DNA of 17,682 nt from Erysipelotrichaceae bacterium UBA2227 (GCA_002348095.1 DDYT01000009.1:1-17682); one strand, 5' to 3'. Positions 1 to 7,754 are shown, numbered from the stretch's first letter. Numbers and translations: made by a program. The notes: a model not told the origin generated them from the sequence alone.

Positions 1-1
1 G

Positions 2-778
<777 letters not shown>

Positions 779-785
779 GAATCAA

Positions 786-809
786 TCAAGCCTGGTCCGC
801 CGGGCTTGA
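786..809 (+). other. Intercistronic hairpin between dnaK and dnaJ
   Basis: A 10-bp stem (TCAAGCCTGG / CCGGGCTTGA, one G-U pair) closes a TCCG tetraloop between the dnaK stop and the dnaJ ribosome binding site. No T-run follows, so it does not look like an intrinsic terminator. It could be an mRNA processing or stability element that sets the DnaK:DnaJ ratio. The structure is read from sequence; the role is inference. Confidence 0.5.
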
Positions 810-824
810 CCTGCGGAGGGTATT

Positions 825-1931
825 ATGGCAGAAAAACGTGATTATTATGAGGTGCTGGGGATCAGCCGTGAAGCGACGGAAGCCGATATCAAAAAGGCAT
901 ACCGCACATTGGCGAAGAAGTATCACCCGGATGTCAATAAAGAGGCGGGAGCCGATCTGAAATTCAAGGAAGTCCAAGAGGCTTACGAAGTTTTGAGCGA
1001 CCCGCAAAAGAAAGCTTCGTATGATCAGTTCGGCCACGCGGGCATGGAAGGAGCCGGTTTCGGCGGTTTCGGTCAGGGCGGCTTCGGCGGTTTTGAGGAC
1101 TTAAACGATATCTTCGGATCTTTCTTTGGCGGCGGCTCGAGCCGTCAGCGAAGCACCGGTCCGCGCAAGGGTCAGGATCGCTTCATGCAGATGAAAATCG
1201 ATTTTATGGATGCCGTGTTTGGCAAAGAAGAAAGCATTTCGCTCGATGTCGATGAACAATGTACGGAGTGCATGGGTTCCGGAGCCCGAAGCAAAGATGA
1301 TGTCAAAGTCTGTCCGACCTGTAAAGGTCAGGGCCAGGTCATGACCCAGCAACGCACACCGTTTGGTGTATTCCAGTCATCTTCGGTCTGCCCGGATTGT
1401 GCGGGCAGCGGCAAGCGCATCGTCAATAAATGTTCGAAGTGTAACGGCAAAGGCTATGTGCGCAAGCGTGTCACCGTGGATGTCAAGATTCCGGCCGGGA
1501 TTCAGTCGGGTCAGCAACTGCGGGTTTCCGGCAAAGGGGAACGCGGGGCCAACGGCGGTCCCAACGGGGATCTGTTTATCGAAGTACTCGTACTGAAACA
1601 CAAGTATTTCGAGCGCGACGGACGCCATATCCACATCCGTGTACCGATTTCGGTCGTCGATGCGACCTTGGGTACGACCATTGATGTTCCGACCGTATAC
1701 GGTGATGTTGAGCTGACGATTCCGGCAGGAACCCAGCACGGCACCCAGTTTCGACTCAAGGGCAAAGGCATCAAAGATTTGCGTACCGGAGAGCCGGGCG
1801 ATCAGTATGTCGAGGTCACCCTGGAAGTCGATACCAAGCTGAATCGCGAGCAGAGAGAACTGTATGAGAAATTGAAAAGAGCCGGAAACAAAGAGTCGGT
1901 GTTCGATAAATTTAAAAAATCCTTTAAGTAA
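825..1931 (+). CDS. dnaJ: Co-chaperone DnaJ (Hsp40, type I)
   Basis: DnaJ delivers unfolded proteins to DnaK and stimulates its ATPase in the cytoplasm. The 368-residue protein has the full type I layout. The J domain carries HPD at residues 34-36. A Gly/Phe-rich linker spans about 73-104. Four CxxCxGxG zinc motifs begin near residue 146 (CTECMGSG, CPTCKGQG, CPDCAGSG, CSKCNGKG). Two beta-rich C-terminal substrate domains follow. The ATG is preceded by GGAGGG at good spacing. It lies 46 bp after dnaK, presumably in the same heat-shock operon, whose promoter is outside the window. The length is normal and no key residue is missing. Confidence 0.98.
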   Translation: MAEKRDYYEVLGISREATEADIKKAYRTLAKKYHPDVNKEAGADLKFKEVQEAYEVLSDPQKKASYDQFGHAGMEGAGFGGFGQGGFGGFEDLNDIFGSFFGGGSSRQRSTGPRKGQDRFMQMKIDFMDAVFGKEESISLDVDEQCTECMGSGARSKDDVKVCPTCKGQGQVMTQQRTPFGVFQSSSVCPDCAGSGKRIVNKCSKCNGKGYVRKRVTVDVKIPAGIQSGQQLRVSGKGERGANGGPNGDLFIEVLVLKHKYFERDGRHIHIRVPISVVDATLGTTIDVPTVYGDVELTIPAGTQHGTQFRLKGKGIKDLRTGEPGDQYVEVTLEVDTKLNREQRELYEKLKRAGNKESVFDKFKKSFK

Positions 1932-1950
1932 CAGCAATGTTACTTTTCTT
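1926..1950 (+). terminator. Weak AT-rich terminator-like hairpin after dnaJ
   Basis: AAGTAAC (1926-1932) and GTTACTT (1939-1945) can form a 7-bp stem over the dnaJ stop codon, followed by TTCTT. The stem is short and AT-rich, so it may only partly end dnaKJ transcription before clpB. Confidence 0.4.
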
Positions 1951-1961
1951 AGAAAATTCAT

Positions 1962-1988
1962 CTGGCACTCTCGTTTAACGAGTGCCAA
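1962..1988 (+). promoter_or_regulatory. CIRCE-like HrcA operator in front of clpB
   Basis: CTGGCACTC, nine bases, then GAGTGCCAA. The inner 8-bp arms are perfectly complementary. The arrangement matches the CIRCE consensus TTAGCACTC-N9-GAGTGCTAA with three changed positions in all. CIRCE is bound by the repressor HrcA. Here its right arm runs directly into the clpB ribosome binding site (AAGGAGGT, 1987-1994), so bound HrcA, or the hairpin in the mRNA, would sit at the translation start region. I could not identify a clear promoter in the 30 bp upstream. Confidence 0.8.
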
Positions 1989-1999
1989 GGAGGTGTGTT

Positions 2000-4573
2000 A
2001 TGAACTTTGATCAATTTACCGAAAAAGCGCAGCAGGCGATTGCCAACGGGGTACAGCTCGCTGTACAGGCCGGTCACGGAAGCATTCTGCCGGAGCATAT
2101 CTTAGCCGCTCTGTTACAGGATGACTCGCTGGACGGGCTCTTTCGGCGTGTAAACGCAGAAAAGAGGAGTGTTTTGGCTTATGTGGGTGAACAGCTCGAG
2201 TCCGTGGCGAAAGTCAGCGGGACGCAGCCCGGATTCTCTGCGCAGGCCAATCAGGTCATTGTCGATGCGACCAACTGGGCAAAAAGCGTCGGGGATACGC
2301 TCGTTTCTTCGGCGGCTTTGCTGGTGGGTATCTTATCGGCCTCTTCGCGATTGAAAGATGAACTGAAGAAAAAGTTCAATCTGACCAAAAATGCGGTCGT
2401 CGATGCGGAACTGATGCGTCGCGGCGGCAAAGTCATGAATGATGCACACAGTGAAAACCAGCTGGAAGCACTGAGCAAGTATGGGCGTGATTTGGTCGAG
2501 GATGTCAAAAACGGGAAGATCGATCCGGTCATCGGCAGGGATGAGGAAATCCGCCGGATCATTCAGATCCTTTCACGCAAAACGAAAAACAATCCGGTGC
2601 TCATCGGGGAGCCCGGAGTCGGGAAAACCGCCATCGTTGAGGGCATTGCCTGGCGGATCATGAAAGGTGATGTTCCGTTTGGATTAAAAGAAAAGAAACT
2701 GATCGAACTTGATATGGGAGCGTTGATTGCCGGGGCGAAATACCGCGGGGAGTTTGAGGAACGGCTCAAAGCGGTCTTAAATGAAATCCGTGAGTCCAAC
2801 GGCGGGATCATCCTGTTTATCGATGAACTGCATAACCTGGTCGGCGCCGGGAAGGCGGAAGGGTCGATGGATGCGGCCAATCTGCTCAAGCCGATGCTCG
2901 CTAGAGGGGAGTTGCGCTGTATCGGTGCAACGACCTTTGATGAATATCGTAAAAATATCGAAAAGGATGCGGCTCTGGAACGGCGTTTTCAGAAAATTCA
3001 GGTCGATCAGCCTTCGGTGGAAGATACGATCTCGATTTTGCGCGGCTTAAAAGACCGTTTTGAAAGTCATCACGGCGTGCAGATTTTGGATGAGGCGATC
3101 ATTGCGGCAGCAACACTGTCCAACCGCTATATTACCGATCGTTTTTTGCCGGATAAGGCGATCGATCTGATCGATGAAGCATGTGCTTCGATCCGGGTGG
3201 ATATGGACTCCATGCCCTCGCAGCTCGATGAGATGATCCGCAAGATCATGCAGTTGGAAATCGAAGAAACCGCACTAAAAAAAGAAACGGACGAGCGGGC
3301 ACTCGACCGTTTGGCTGAACTGCGGGTTGAACTGGCGAACTTAAAGGAAAAGAAGAATATTCTTTATGCGCAGTGGGAGTTGGAGAAACAGAAGCTCGAT
3401 GCGGCCAAAGGAGCGAAGGAAGCTTTGGAAAAGGCGAAACTCGATTTGGAGCAGGCTCAAAATGAAGCACGTTATGAAATAGCGGCGAAACTGCAGTACG
3501 ATACGATCCCAAACCTGGAAAAGCAGATCAAGTCGCTTTCCGGGAAAAGGGATGAAAACGCATTGATTCAGGAAACCGTCGATGAAGAGCTGATTGCGCG
3601 GATCGTGTCGAAGTGGACGCACATCGAAGTAAGCAAACTGATGTCGACTCAGCGTCAGAAGCTGCTCAAACTGAAAGACACCTTAAAACTTCGGGTCATG
3701 GGTCAGGATGAAGCGTTGGATGTCGTTTCGCAGGCGATCATGCGCTCGAAAGCACATATTCAGGATGAGCACCGCCCGATCGGATCCTTTATGTTTCTGG
3801 GTCCGACCGGGGTCGGTAAGACGGAAGTCGCCCGGGCATTGGCGGAACAGCTGTTTGATGATGAAAACAAGATCGTTCGCATCGATATGTCGGAATATAT
3901 GGAAAAGCACAGTGTGTCCCGTCTGATCGGAGCCCCTCCGGGGTATGTCGGTTATGATGAGGGCGGTCAGCTGACCGAGGCCATCCGACGTAAGCCGTAT
4001 TCGATCGTCTTGTTGGATGAGATCGAGAAAGCCCATCCGGATGTGTTTAATATCCTGTTACAGATTTTGGATGACGGACGGATCACGGATAACAAAGGGG
4101 TCGTGGTCGACTTTAAGAATACCCTGATCATCATGACGAGCAACCTGGGTTCTCAGTATGCCTTTGAGAAAGATCCGTTTCAACGGGAAGAGCTGTATTT
4201 AGCAGAAGTGCGCCGTCTGTTTAAGCCGGAGTTTGTCAACCGTATCGATGAAATCGTTGTATTCAATGCGCTCAATGAAGTCACGCTGAAGAAGATCGCT
4301 ATGAAATTTATCAATGATCTGCGCAAGCGTCTGGCCCCACGGGAAATTGAACTTGAGATTACTGACGCTGCGCTCAATCAGATGCTGGTGTTGGGCAGCG
4401 ATTTGCAGTATGGGGCCCGACCGCTCAAACGTCATATTCAGCGGGCAGTGGAAACCAAGATTGCCTATGCCATTGTCGCTAACAATATCGAGCGGGATGT
4501 GACGCTGATCGTCGATGCCAAAGAAGGCGATTACATCGTCAAAGTCATCAATATCCAAGCCAACGTGTCGTAA
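2000..4573 (+). CDS. clpB: ATP-dependent disaggregase ClpB (Hsp100)
   Basis: ClpB is a hexameric AAA+ machine that pulls proteins out of aggregates together with DnaK/DnaJ. This 857-residue protein has the standard layout: an N-terminal Clp_N repeat domain (1-150) and a first AAA+ domain with Walker A GEPGVGKT at 203-210 and Walker B LFIDELHNLVGAG. A long coiled-coil middle domain (about 400-525) distinguishes ClpB from ClpA/ClpC. The second AAA+ domain has GPTGVGKT at 601-608 and VLLDEIEKAH, followed by the C-terminal small domain. The ATG at 2000 sits 5 nt after AAGGAGGT. An in-frame GTG at 1982 lies inside the operator and is rejected. Placement right after dnaJ with its own CIRCE-like site suggests heat induction via HrcA. 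Confidence 0.97.
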   Translation: MNFDQFTEKAQQAIANGVQLAVQAGHGSILPEHILAALLQDDSLDGLFRRVNAEKRSVLAYVGEQLESVAKVSGTQPGFSAQANQVIVDATNWAKSVGDTLVSSAALLVGILSASSRLKDELKKKFNLTKNAVVDAELMRRGGKVMNDAHSENQLEALSKYGRDLVEDVKNGKIDPVIGRDEEIRRIIQILSRKTKNNPVLIGEPGVGKTAIVEGIAWRIMKGDVPFGLKEKKLIELDMGALIAGAKYRGEFEERLKAVLNEIRESNGGIILFIDELHNLVGAGKAEGSMDAANLLKPMLARGELRCIGATTFDEYRKNIEKDAALERRFQKIQVDQPSVEDTISILRGLKDRFESHHGVQILDEAIIAAATLSNRYITDRFLPDKAIDLIDEACASIRVDMDSMPSQLDEMIRKIMQLEIEETALKKETDERALDRLAELRVELANLKEKKNILYAQWELEKQKLDAAKGAKEALEKAKLDLEQAQNEARYEIAAKLQYDTIPNLEKQIKSLSGKRDENALIQETVDEELIARIVSKWTHIEVSKLMSTQRQKLLKLKDTLKLRVMGQDEALDVVSQAIMRSKAHIQDEHRPIGSFMFLGPTGVGKTEVARALAEQLFDDENKIVRIDMSEYMEKHSVSRLIGAPPGYVGYDEGGQLTEAIRRKPYSIVLLDEIEKAHPDVFNILLQILDDGRITDNKGVVVDFKNTLIIMTSNLGSQYAFEKDPFQREELYLAEVRRLFKPEFVNRIDEIVVFNALNEVTLKKIAMKFINDLRKRLAPREIELEITDAALNQMLVLGSDLQYGARPLKRHIQRAVETKIAYAIVANNIERDVTLIVDAKEGDYIVKVINIQANVS

Positions 4574-4585
4574 GACACGTTTTTT
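4562..4585 (+). terminator. Intrinsic terminator of clpB
   Basis: AACGTGTC (4562-4569), GTAA loop, GACACGTT (4574-4581), then TTTT. It is an 8-bp stem with a GNRA-type loop. The loop includes the clpB stop codon (4571-4573), so the last sense codons form the left arm. Confidence 0.85.
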
Positions 4586-4593
4586 CATCCCAT

Positions 4594-4631
4594 CATTTTG
4601 ACATTTCGTCCCTGAAATCTTGCATTTTGAC
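4594..4631 (+). promoter_or_regulatory. Upstream region of the LUD gene with 9-nt direct repeat
   Basis: CATTTTGAC occurs twice (4594-4602 and 4623-4631), 29 bp apart, between the clpB terminator and the LUD gene. The first copy contains TTGACA (4598-4603), a consensus -35, but the matching -10 position (TGCATT, 4621-4626) is poor. This may be a regulated promoter; it is a weak call. Confidence 0.3.
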
Positions 4632-4666
4632 GGGGTTTTTGATACGTTGTGAGCAGAGGTGAAGAT

Positions 4667-5299
4667 ATGGACAAAAATACCCAACAAATTCAACGTGTGC
4701 GTGCGATCCGTGCGGTTGAGAATCTGAAGAAAAACAAATTTGATGCGCATTTTGTCGAGTCAGTCGATCAAATGAAGGAATTAGTCGTATCGATGGTTCC
4801 GGATGGTTCCAGTGTAGTCGTCGGCGGTTCGATGACGTTGTTTGAGACCGGTCTGATCGATTGGCTGCGTCAGCAACCCGTTACTTTCTACGACCGCTAT
4901 AATCCGGAGAATGATGTGATGGAAATGCACCGCAAGGCTTTCAGCAGTGATGTGTATCTGACATCGACCAATGCGGTCACAATGGAAGGTGAACTGTTCA
5001 ATGTCGATGCCGGCGGTAACCGGGTCGCTGCGATGATTTTCGGTCCTAAGAAAGTAGTCGTCATTGCCGGAATCAATAAGCTTGTCAAAAACATGGCGGA
5101 AGCTGAACAGATGATCAAACGTACGGCCCGTCCGATGAACAACGAACGGCTGGCCACCAACAATCCCTGTAGGCTGGTCGGTGAATGCACGGAATGTATC
5201 AGTGAAAGCCGGATTTGCTCCGCTTTTGTGCGGTTGGCCCGTTCACAGGTACGCGACCGCATTTGTGTGATCATTGTCAACGAACAACTTGGATATTGA
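4667..5299 (+). CDS. LUD-domain (lactate utilization-type) protein
   Basis: A 210-residue single-domain LUD protein (DUF162/YkgG/LutC-like fold). The family includes LutB/LutC of L-lactate oxidation, but stand-alone members like this one have no firmly known reaction. Typical family sequences are VVVGGSMTLFETGL near residue 45 and VVVIAGINKLV near 130. The tail carries four cysteines at 168, 174, 177 and 184 (Cx5Cx2Cx6C), which could bind a metal or Fe-S cluster. The ATG at 4667 has AGAGGTGA 4-5 nt upstream; an in-frame GTG at 4649 lacks a site and is rejected. No lutA or lutB neighbour is present, so a lactate role is not supported by context. It is a single-gene unit between two terminators. 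Confidence 0.85.
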   Translation: MDKNTQQIQRVRAIRAVENLKKNKFDAHFVESVDQMKELVVSMVPDGSSVVVGGSMTLFETGLIDWLRQQPVTFYDRYNPENDVMEMHRKAFSSDVYLTSTNAVTMEGELFNVDAGGNRVAAMIFGPKKVVVIAGINKLVKNMAEAEQMIKRTARPMNNERLATNNPCRLVGECTECISESRICSAFVRLARSQVRDRICVIIVNEQLGY

Positions 5300-5328
5300 A
5301 ACCTACCGGCAATTGCCGGTAGGTTTTT
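5300..5328 (+). terminator. Strong intrinsic terminator after the LUD gene
   Basis: AACCTACCGGC (5300-5310), AATT loop, GCCGGTAGGTT (5315-5325) and more T. This is a perfect 11-bp stem forming a long palindrome. On the minus strand it is followed by only a short T-run, so it may also act weakly on the higBA transcript arriving from the other side. Confidence 0.92.
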
Positions 5329-5376
5329 ATAATGGAGATTCCAGGATGATTCAATCAAACTATCCTGTGAAGAGGT

Positions 5377-6432
5377 TCATGATGTTATGTCGACTTGGGT
5401 TTTCAAGTCATTGAATCGATTAAATGGGATGTAGTGTTCTTTCTGGAGTCTTCCGACAACGATGGAGGCGTCTATGCCGATGCTTTTAGCAAACTCGCAA
5501 ATAGAAGATTGATCCAACGATTTTTTTGCAACAAAATCGTTAAAATCACTCAAAGGAATTAGTGTGTCACGAGCAAATTCATCGGCTTTATTTTCATCTT
5601 CATCTGTAGTGCCATTCGTCATGGCCAGGTGACCTAATACAATATGGCCAATTTCATGGAAAAGACTGAACCAAAACCGATCAGTATCTTTTCCGCGCAT
5701 AGTCATTCCAATGACGATCTTGTTACCGTCATAAAACGTTACCCCATGTAAAAATGAACCATTGACGTGCGGAAGAAAGATGATTGCAATGCCACATTGT
5801 GCTAATAAATGATGAAGTTCACTGATGAAGACTGAAGGGTGTCTTAATGTCATTTTTCTGATTTCAGTCAATGACTTTTTCAATTTATCAATATTGATTG
5901 GTTTTATCTGGAGATTTCTTGCTTCCAGTTTCGCTTTTTGTGCGCAGGCGAGTAGCGCATAATCACTCTTTTCACCATTTCCAAGCTTTCGGCAAACAAT
6001 TCTCATGGAAATAGGAGTATCTTTGAGCAATCCGAGATTGACGACTTCGAAGAACTTCCGGCAATTATAAACACGCTGTCTTAATTGACGCTCAGATTCC
6101 ACCCAACCATTCTTAACCATATCGTTGTAAGGGATTTTTCTCAAGATTTCAAGATCATCATCCATCGAGTTTTCAATTTGTATTTTTACAAGTTTTTCTC
6201 TGAAGATACTCTCAAGATTACTCCAAAAATGAGCAGGCAGTCCAAGGACCATTTCCAAGCGTACAGCAACATCTGTGGTCAGTTGAACTTCGCCGTTTAT
6301 TAGTTTACTAATATGTTTTTCAGACATATCCATTCGGCAAGCAAACTCTTTTTGACTTATATTTCGATCAATAAGCTGTTCCTTTATGGTTGCTCCGGGT
6401 GGTGTAGCAATATGTGTTCTGCTTTTAATCAT
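5377..6432 (-). CDS. higA: HigA-type antitoxin fused to ImmA/IrrE-like zinc peptidase
   Basis: The 351-residue protein joins two modules. Residues about 10-75 form a HigA-family XRE helix-turn-helix (TIKEQLIDRNISQKEFACRM, then EKHISKLINGEVQLT), which binds DNA and usually neutralises HigB. The C-terminal part (about 170-330) is an ImmA/IrrE-like M78 peptidase domain. It has zinc motif HEIGH at 259-263 and a downstream glutamate in DENKADEFA. ImmA/IrrE peptidases cleave repressors in response to stress. AAGGAGG precedes the ATG at 7 nt, and the toxin gene lies 23 bp upstream. The likely role is antitoxin and autorepressor, with a built-in protease whose substrate is unknown. Base composition is clearly more AT-rich than the flanking genes, suggesting transfer. 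Confidence 0.88.
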   Translation of the reverse strand: MIKSRTHIATPPGATIKEQLIDRNISQKEFACRMDMSEKHISKLINGEVQLTTDVAVRLEMVLGLPAHFWSNLESIFREKLVKIQIENSMDDDLEILRKIPYNDMVKNGWVESERQLRQRVYNCRKFFEVVNLGLLKDTPISMRIVCRKLGNGEKSDYALLACAQKAKLEARNLQIKPINIDKLKKSLTEIRKMTLRHPSVFISELHHLLAQCGIAIIFLPHVNGSFLHGVTFYDGNKIVIGMTMRGKDTDRFWFSLFHEIGHIVLGHLAMTNGTTDEDENKADEFARDTLIPLSDFNDFVAKKSLDQSSICEFAKSIGIDASIVVGRLQKEHYIPFNRFNDLKTQVDITS

Positions 6433-6455
6433 TGAGGCTCCTCCTTCCGTGGCTT

Positions 6456-6752
6456 CTAGTGATAATCTGTAATCTCAACAATAGTCACCACTTGAATTTC
6501 TTTGCTTTTTTTCTCGAAAACCAATCGGTAGGGATGAATCAAGTCAACCGCAAACTGATTTTTTCTATCACCTTGAAGGGGGTGACATCTGCCAATCTTA
6601 AATTTAATCATTTGCTCGACGCTATCAATCGCCATTATCTGATCGATCCTCAGTTGGATTTTCTCCGCAATTTCATTGCCGTATTTCTTTTTTGCGTATG
6701 AGGCATCTGTACAAGACATTTTAATATTTTTGTTTTTGTAATCAATCTGCAA
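6456..6752 (-). CDS. higB: HigB/RelE-superfamily toxin
   Basis: A 98-residue toxin of the RelE/ParE superfamily. HigB-type toxins cut mRNA on the ribosome. The conserved C-terminal core is visible: GRCHPLQGDRKNQFAVDL, PYRLVFE and VTIVEITDYH, with basic residues and a terminal Tyr-His typical of the active face. The start is TTG at 6752 (TTG CAG ATT GAT), 7 nt after AAGGGTG. An in-frame stop lies just upstream, so no ATG or GTG is available there. The next ATG would remove the first beta strand (QIDYKNK). Toxin-first order with the antitoxin 23 bp downstream is the higBA arrangement. The weak start codon may keep toxin synthesis low. Confidence 0.88.
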   Translation of the reverse strand: MQIDYKNKNIKMSCTDASYAKKKYGNEIAEKIQLRIDQIMAIDSVEQMIKFKIGRCHPLQGDRKNQFAVDLIHPYRLVFEKKSKEIQVVTIVEITDYH

Positions 6753-6769
6753 CTCATCACACCCTTACA

Positions 6770-6790
6770 TATTAACCATTAAGGTTAATA
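6770..6790 (-). promoter_or_regulatory. higBA operator 1 (covers transcription start)
   Basis: Inverted repeat TATTAACC-N5-GGTTAATA with perfect 8-bp arms, placed immediately downstream of the -10 box of the higBA promoter. It is the likely binding site of the HigA helix-turn-helix for autorepression. Confidence 0.7.
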
Positions 6791-6792
6791 AT

Positions 6793-6821
6793 ATTATACA
6801 TGGAACTCACACCTAAGTCAA
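6793..6821 (-). promoter_or_regulatory. higBA promoter
   Basis: On the minus strand TTGACT (6821-6816), 17 nt, TATAAT (6798-6793). It is close to the sigma-A consensus. The predicted start near 6786 gives a leader of about 34 nt to the HigB TTG codon. Confidence 0.85.
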
Positions 6822-6825
6822 AAAA

Positions 6826-6846
6826 TATTTACCTTAAAGGTTAATA
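6826..6846 (-). promoter_or_regulatory. higBA operator 2 (upstream of -35)
   Basis: TATTTACC-N5-GGTTAATA, the same inverted repeat as operator 1 with one changed base, ending 4 bp upstream of the -35 box. Centre-to-centre distance between the two copies is 56 bp, so they bracket the promoter. Confidence 0.65.
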
Positions 6847-6926
6847 AACATATTGATATTATATTTACACGGGTTTGTTTTCATATGAATGCGCATCTTT
6901 AAGTTTGATAAAATCGTTCAGTGCTG

Positions 6927-6953
6927 AAAAAAGTCAGAAAAGGAACCTGACTT
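6927..6953 (-). terminator. Intrinsic terminator of the acetyltransferase/zinc-ribbon operon
   Basis: On the minus strand AAGTCAG (6953-6947), 9-nt loop, CTGACTT (6937-6931), followed by more T to 6927. It lies 40 bp after the zinc-ribbon stop codon and separates this operon from higBA. Confidence 0.75.
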
Positions 6954-6992
6954 CTGACAGTAATGAGTATTTATGTTTTCTATAAGACTCAA

Positions 6993-7205
6993 CTACAGTT
7001 GCTTTTTGTGTTTGGGAATAAACTTTTGAGGTTCTTTGACTTTCATCTCCAGGATATGACCGCAGCGGGTACAGACAGTAGCTGTAATCGTCGATCCCAT
7101 TGAAAACACGGTGCCCTTGGGCATTAAAGCCGCATGGCCCATCAGTACGCCCTCACCGAATTCCGTGCTGTTGCACTTGGGACAGAGTTTGATGTGATCA
7201 AACAT
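6993..7205 (-). CDS. Small zinc-ribbon protein
   Basis: A 70-residue protein with two CxxC knuckles, CPKC at 8-11 and CTRC at 45-48, separated by about 33 residues. This suggests one zinc-binding ribbon. The pattern CPKC...EFGEG...GS...CTRCGHILE...PQKF resembles small Bacillota proteins sometimes labelled TFIIIB-like zinc ribbons, whose role is unknown. Its ATG overlaps the last 8 nt of the acetyltransferase gene in another frame, so the two are translationally coupled. A terminator follows 40 bp downstream. Function cannot be assigned. Confidence 0.8.
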   Translation of the reverse strand: MFDHIKLCPKCNSTEFGEGVLMGHAALMPKGTVFSMGSTITATVCTRCGHILEMKVKEPQKFIPKHKKQL

Positions 7206-7650
7206 GAGTAACCTCTGTCAGTTTCAGACACATGACAATTTCACCGTTTTCGACTTTTCCGGTCGGCAGCCAACCAAACTTCCTGTACAGAGCATCGGCC
7301 ACGTGGTTTTCGGGCTCGTAGGACAGGTAAACCTCCGATGCACCCATTTCACGAAACTTTTCTAAGGCGAGTTTAACGACTTCATTGCCCAATCCCTGAT
7401 GCTGATATTTTTCATCGATCATAAGTCGCCACAGCCAGAACTCCTGTTCCTGCTTGTTGTGTCCGAGCATCACAAAGCCGACCATCAGGTCATCCTGATA
7501 GATTCCGTAAGGGAAGGCGGATCCGTAAAATATGTATGCCTGAGCAATCGAATATACATTGGGAGCCACAAAATTCTTTTGATGTTCAAAGACATTCAAT
7601 CGGATACAGTCCCGAAAATTGTCTTCGTTAATTTCTTTTAAGATAATCAT
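7198..7650 (-). CDS. GNAT acetyltransferase, BltD/PaiA-like (polyamine type)
   Basis: A 150-residue Gcn5-related N-acetyltransferase, which moves an acetyl group from acetyl-CoA to an amine. The N-terminus (FEHQKNFVAPNVYSIAQAY) resembles the spermine/spermidine acetyltransferases BltD and PaiA of Bacillus. The acetyl-CoA loop is near residues 88-95 (YQHQGLGNEVV, matching Q/RxxGxG/A). The C-terminal part (YEPENHVADALYRKFGWLPTG) matches the usual GNAT alpha4/beta7 region. GAGG lies 8 nt before the ATG. It leads a two-gene operon with the zinc-ribbon protein and is transcribed away from the deacetylase genes. The polyamine substrate is inferred from family similarity only. Confidence 0.88.
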   Translation of the reverse strand: MIILKEINEDNFRDCIRLNVFEHQKNFVAPNVYSIAQAYIFYGSAFPYGIYQDDLMVGFVMLGHNKQEQEFWLWRLMIDEKYQHQGLGNEVVKLALEKFREMGASEVYLSYEPENHVADALYRKFGWLPTGKVENGEIVMCLKLTEVTHV

Positions 7651-7674
7651 GATTACGTCCTCGTTTCACCTTCT

Positions 7675-7703
7675 ATTATGCAAAATTGAGTGACAGTTTT
7701 CAA
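7675..7703 (-). promoter_or_regulatory. Promoter of the acetyltransferase operon
   Basis: On the minus strand TTGAAA (7703-7698), 17 nt, CATAAT (7680-7675), 25 bp before the acetyltransferase start codon. It overlaps the upstream part of the divergent deacetylase promoter. Confidence 0.7.
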
Positions 7704-7720
7704 TCAACTTTGGCCAAATG

Positions 7721-7729
7721 TGATATAAT
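7721..7729 (+). promoter_or_regulatory. Extended -10 promoter of the first deacetylase
   Basis: TGA followed by TATAAT (7724-7729) is an extended -10 element; no good -35 is visible. The expected start near 7736 rules out the in-frame TTG at 7686 as a start codon and supports the ATG at 7755. Confidence 0.7.
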
Positions 7730-7754
7730 TACCGTGGACTTGGGGGTCGTAAAG

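Noticed and set aside
1377..1988. 203-codon open frame on the minus strand across dnaJ
   Set aside because: It is antisense to a conserved gene, has no recognisable domain and no start signals; a shadow frame.
1982..1999. Upstream in-frame GTG start for clpB
   Set aside because: It lies within the CIRCE-like operator and lacks its own ribosome binding site. The ATG at 2000 has AAGGAGGT and matches the family N-terminus.
5331..6926. Genomic island with flanking attachment repeats around higBA
   Set aside because: The AT-rich composition suggests transfer, but I found no convincing direct repeats, integrase or transposase at the borders.
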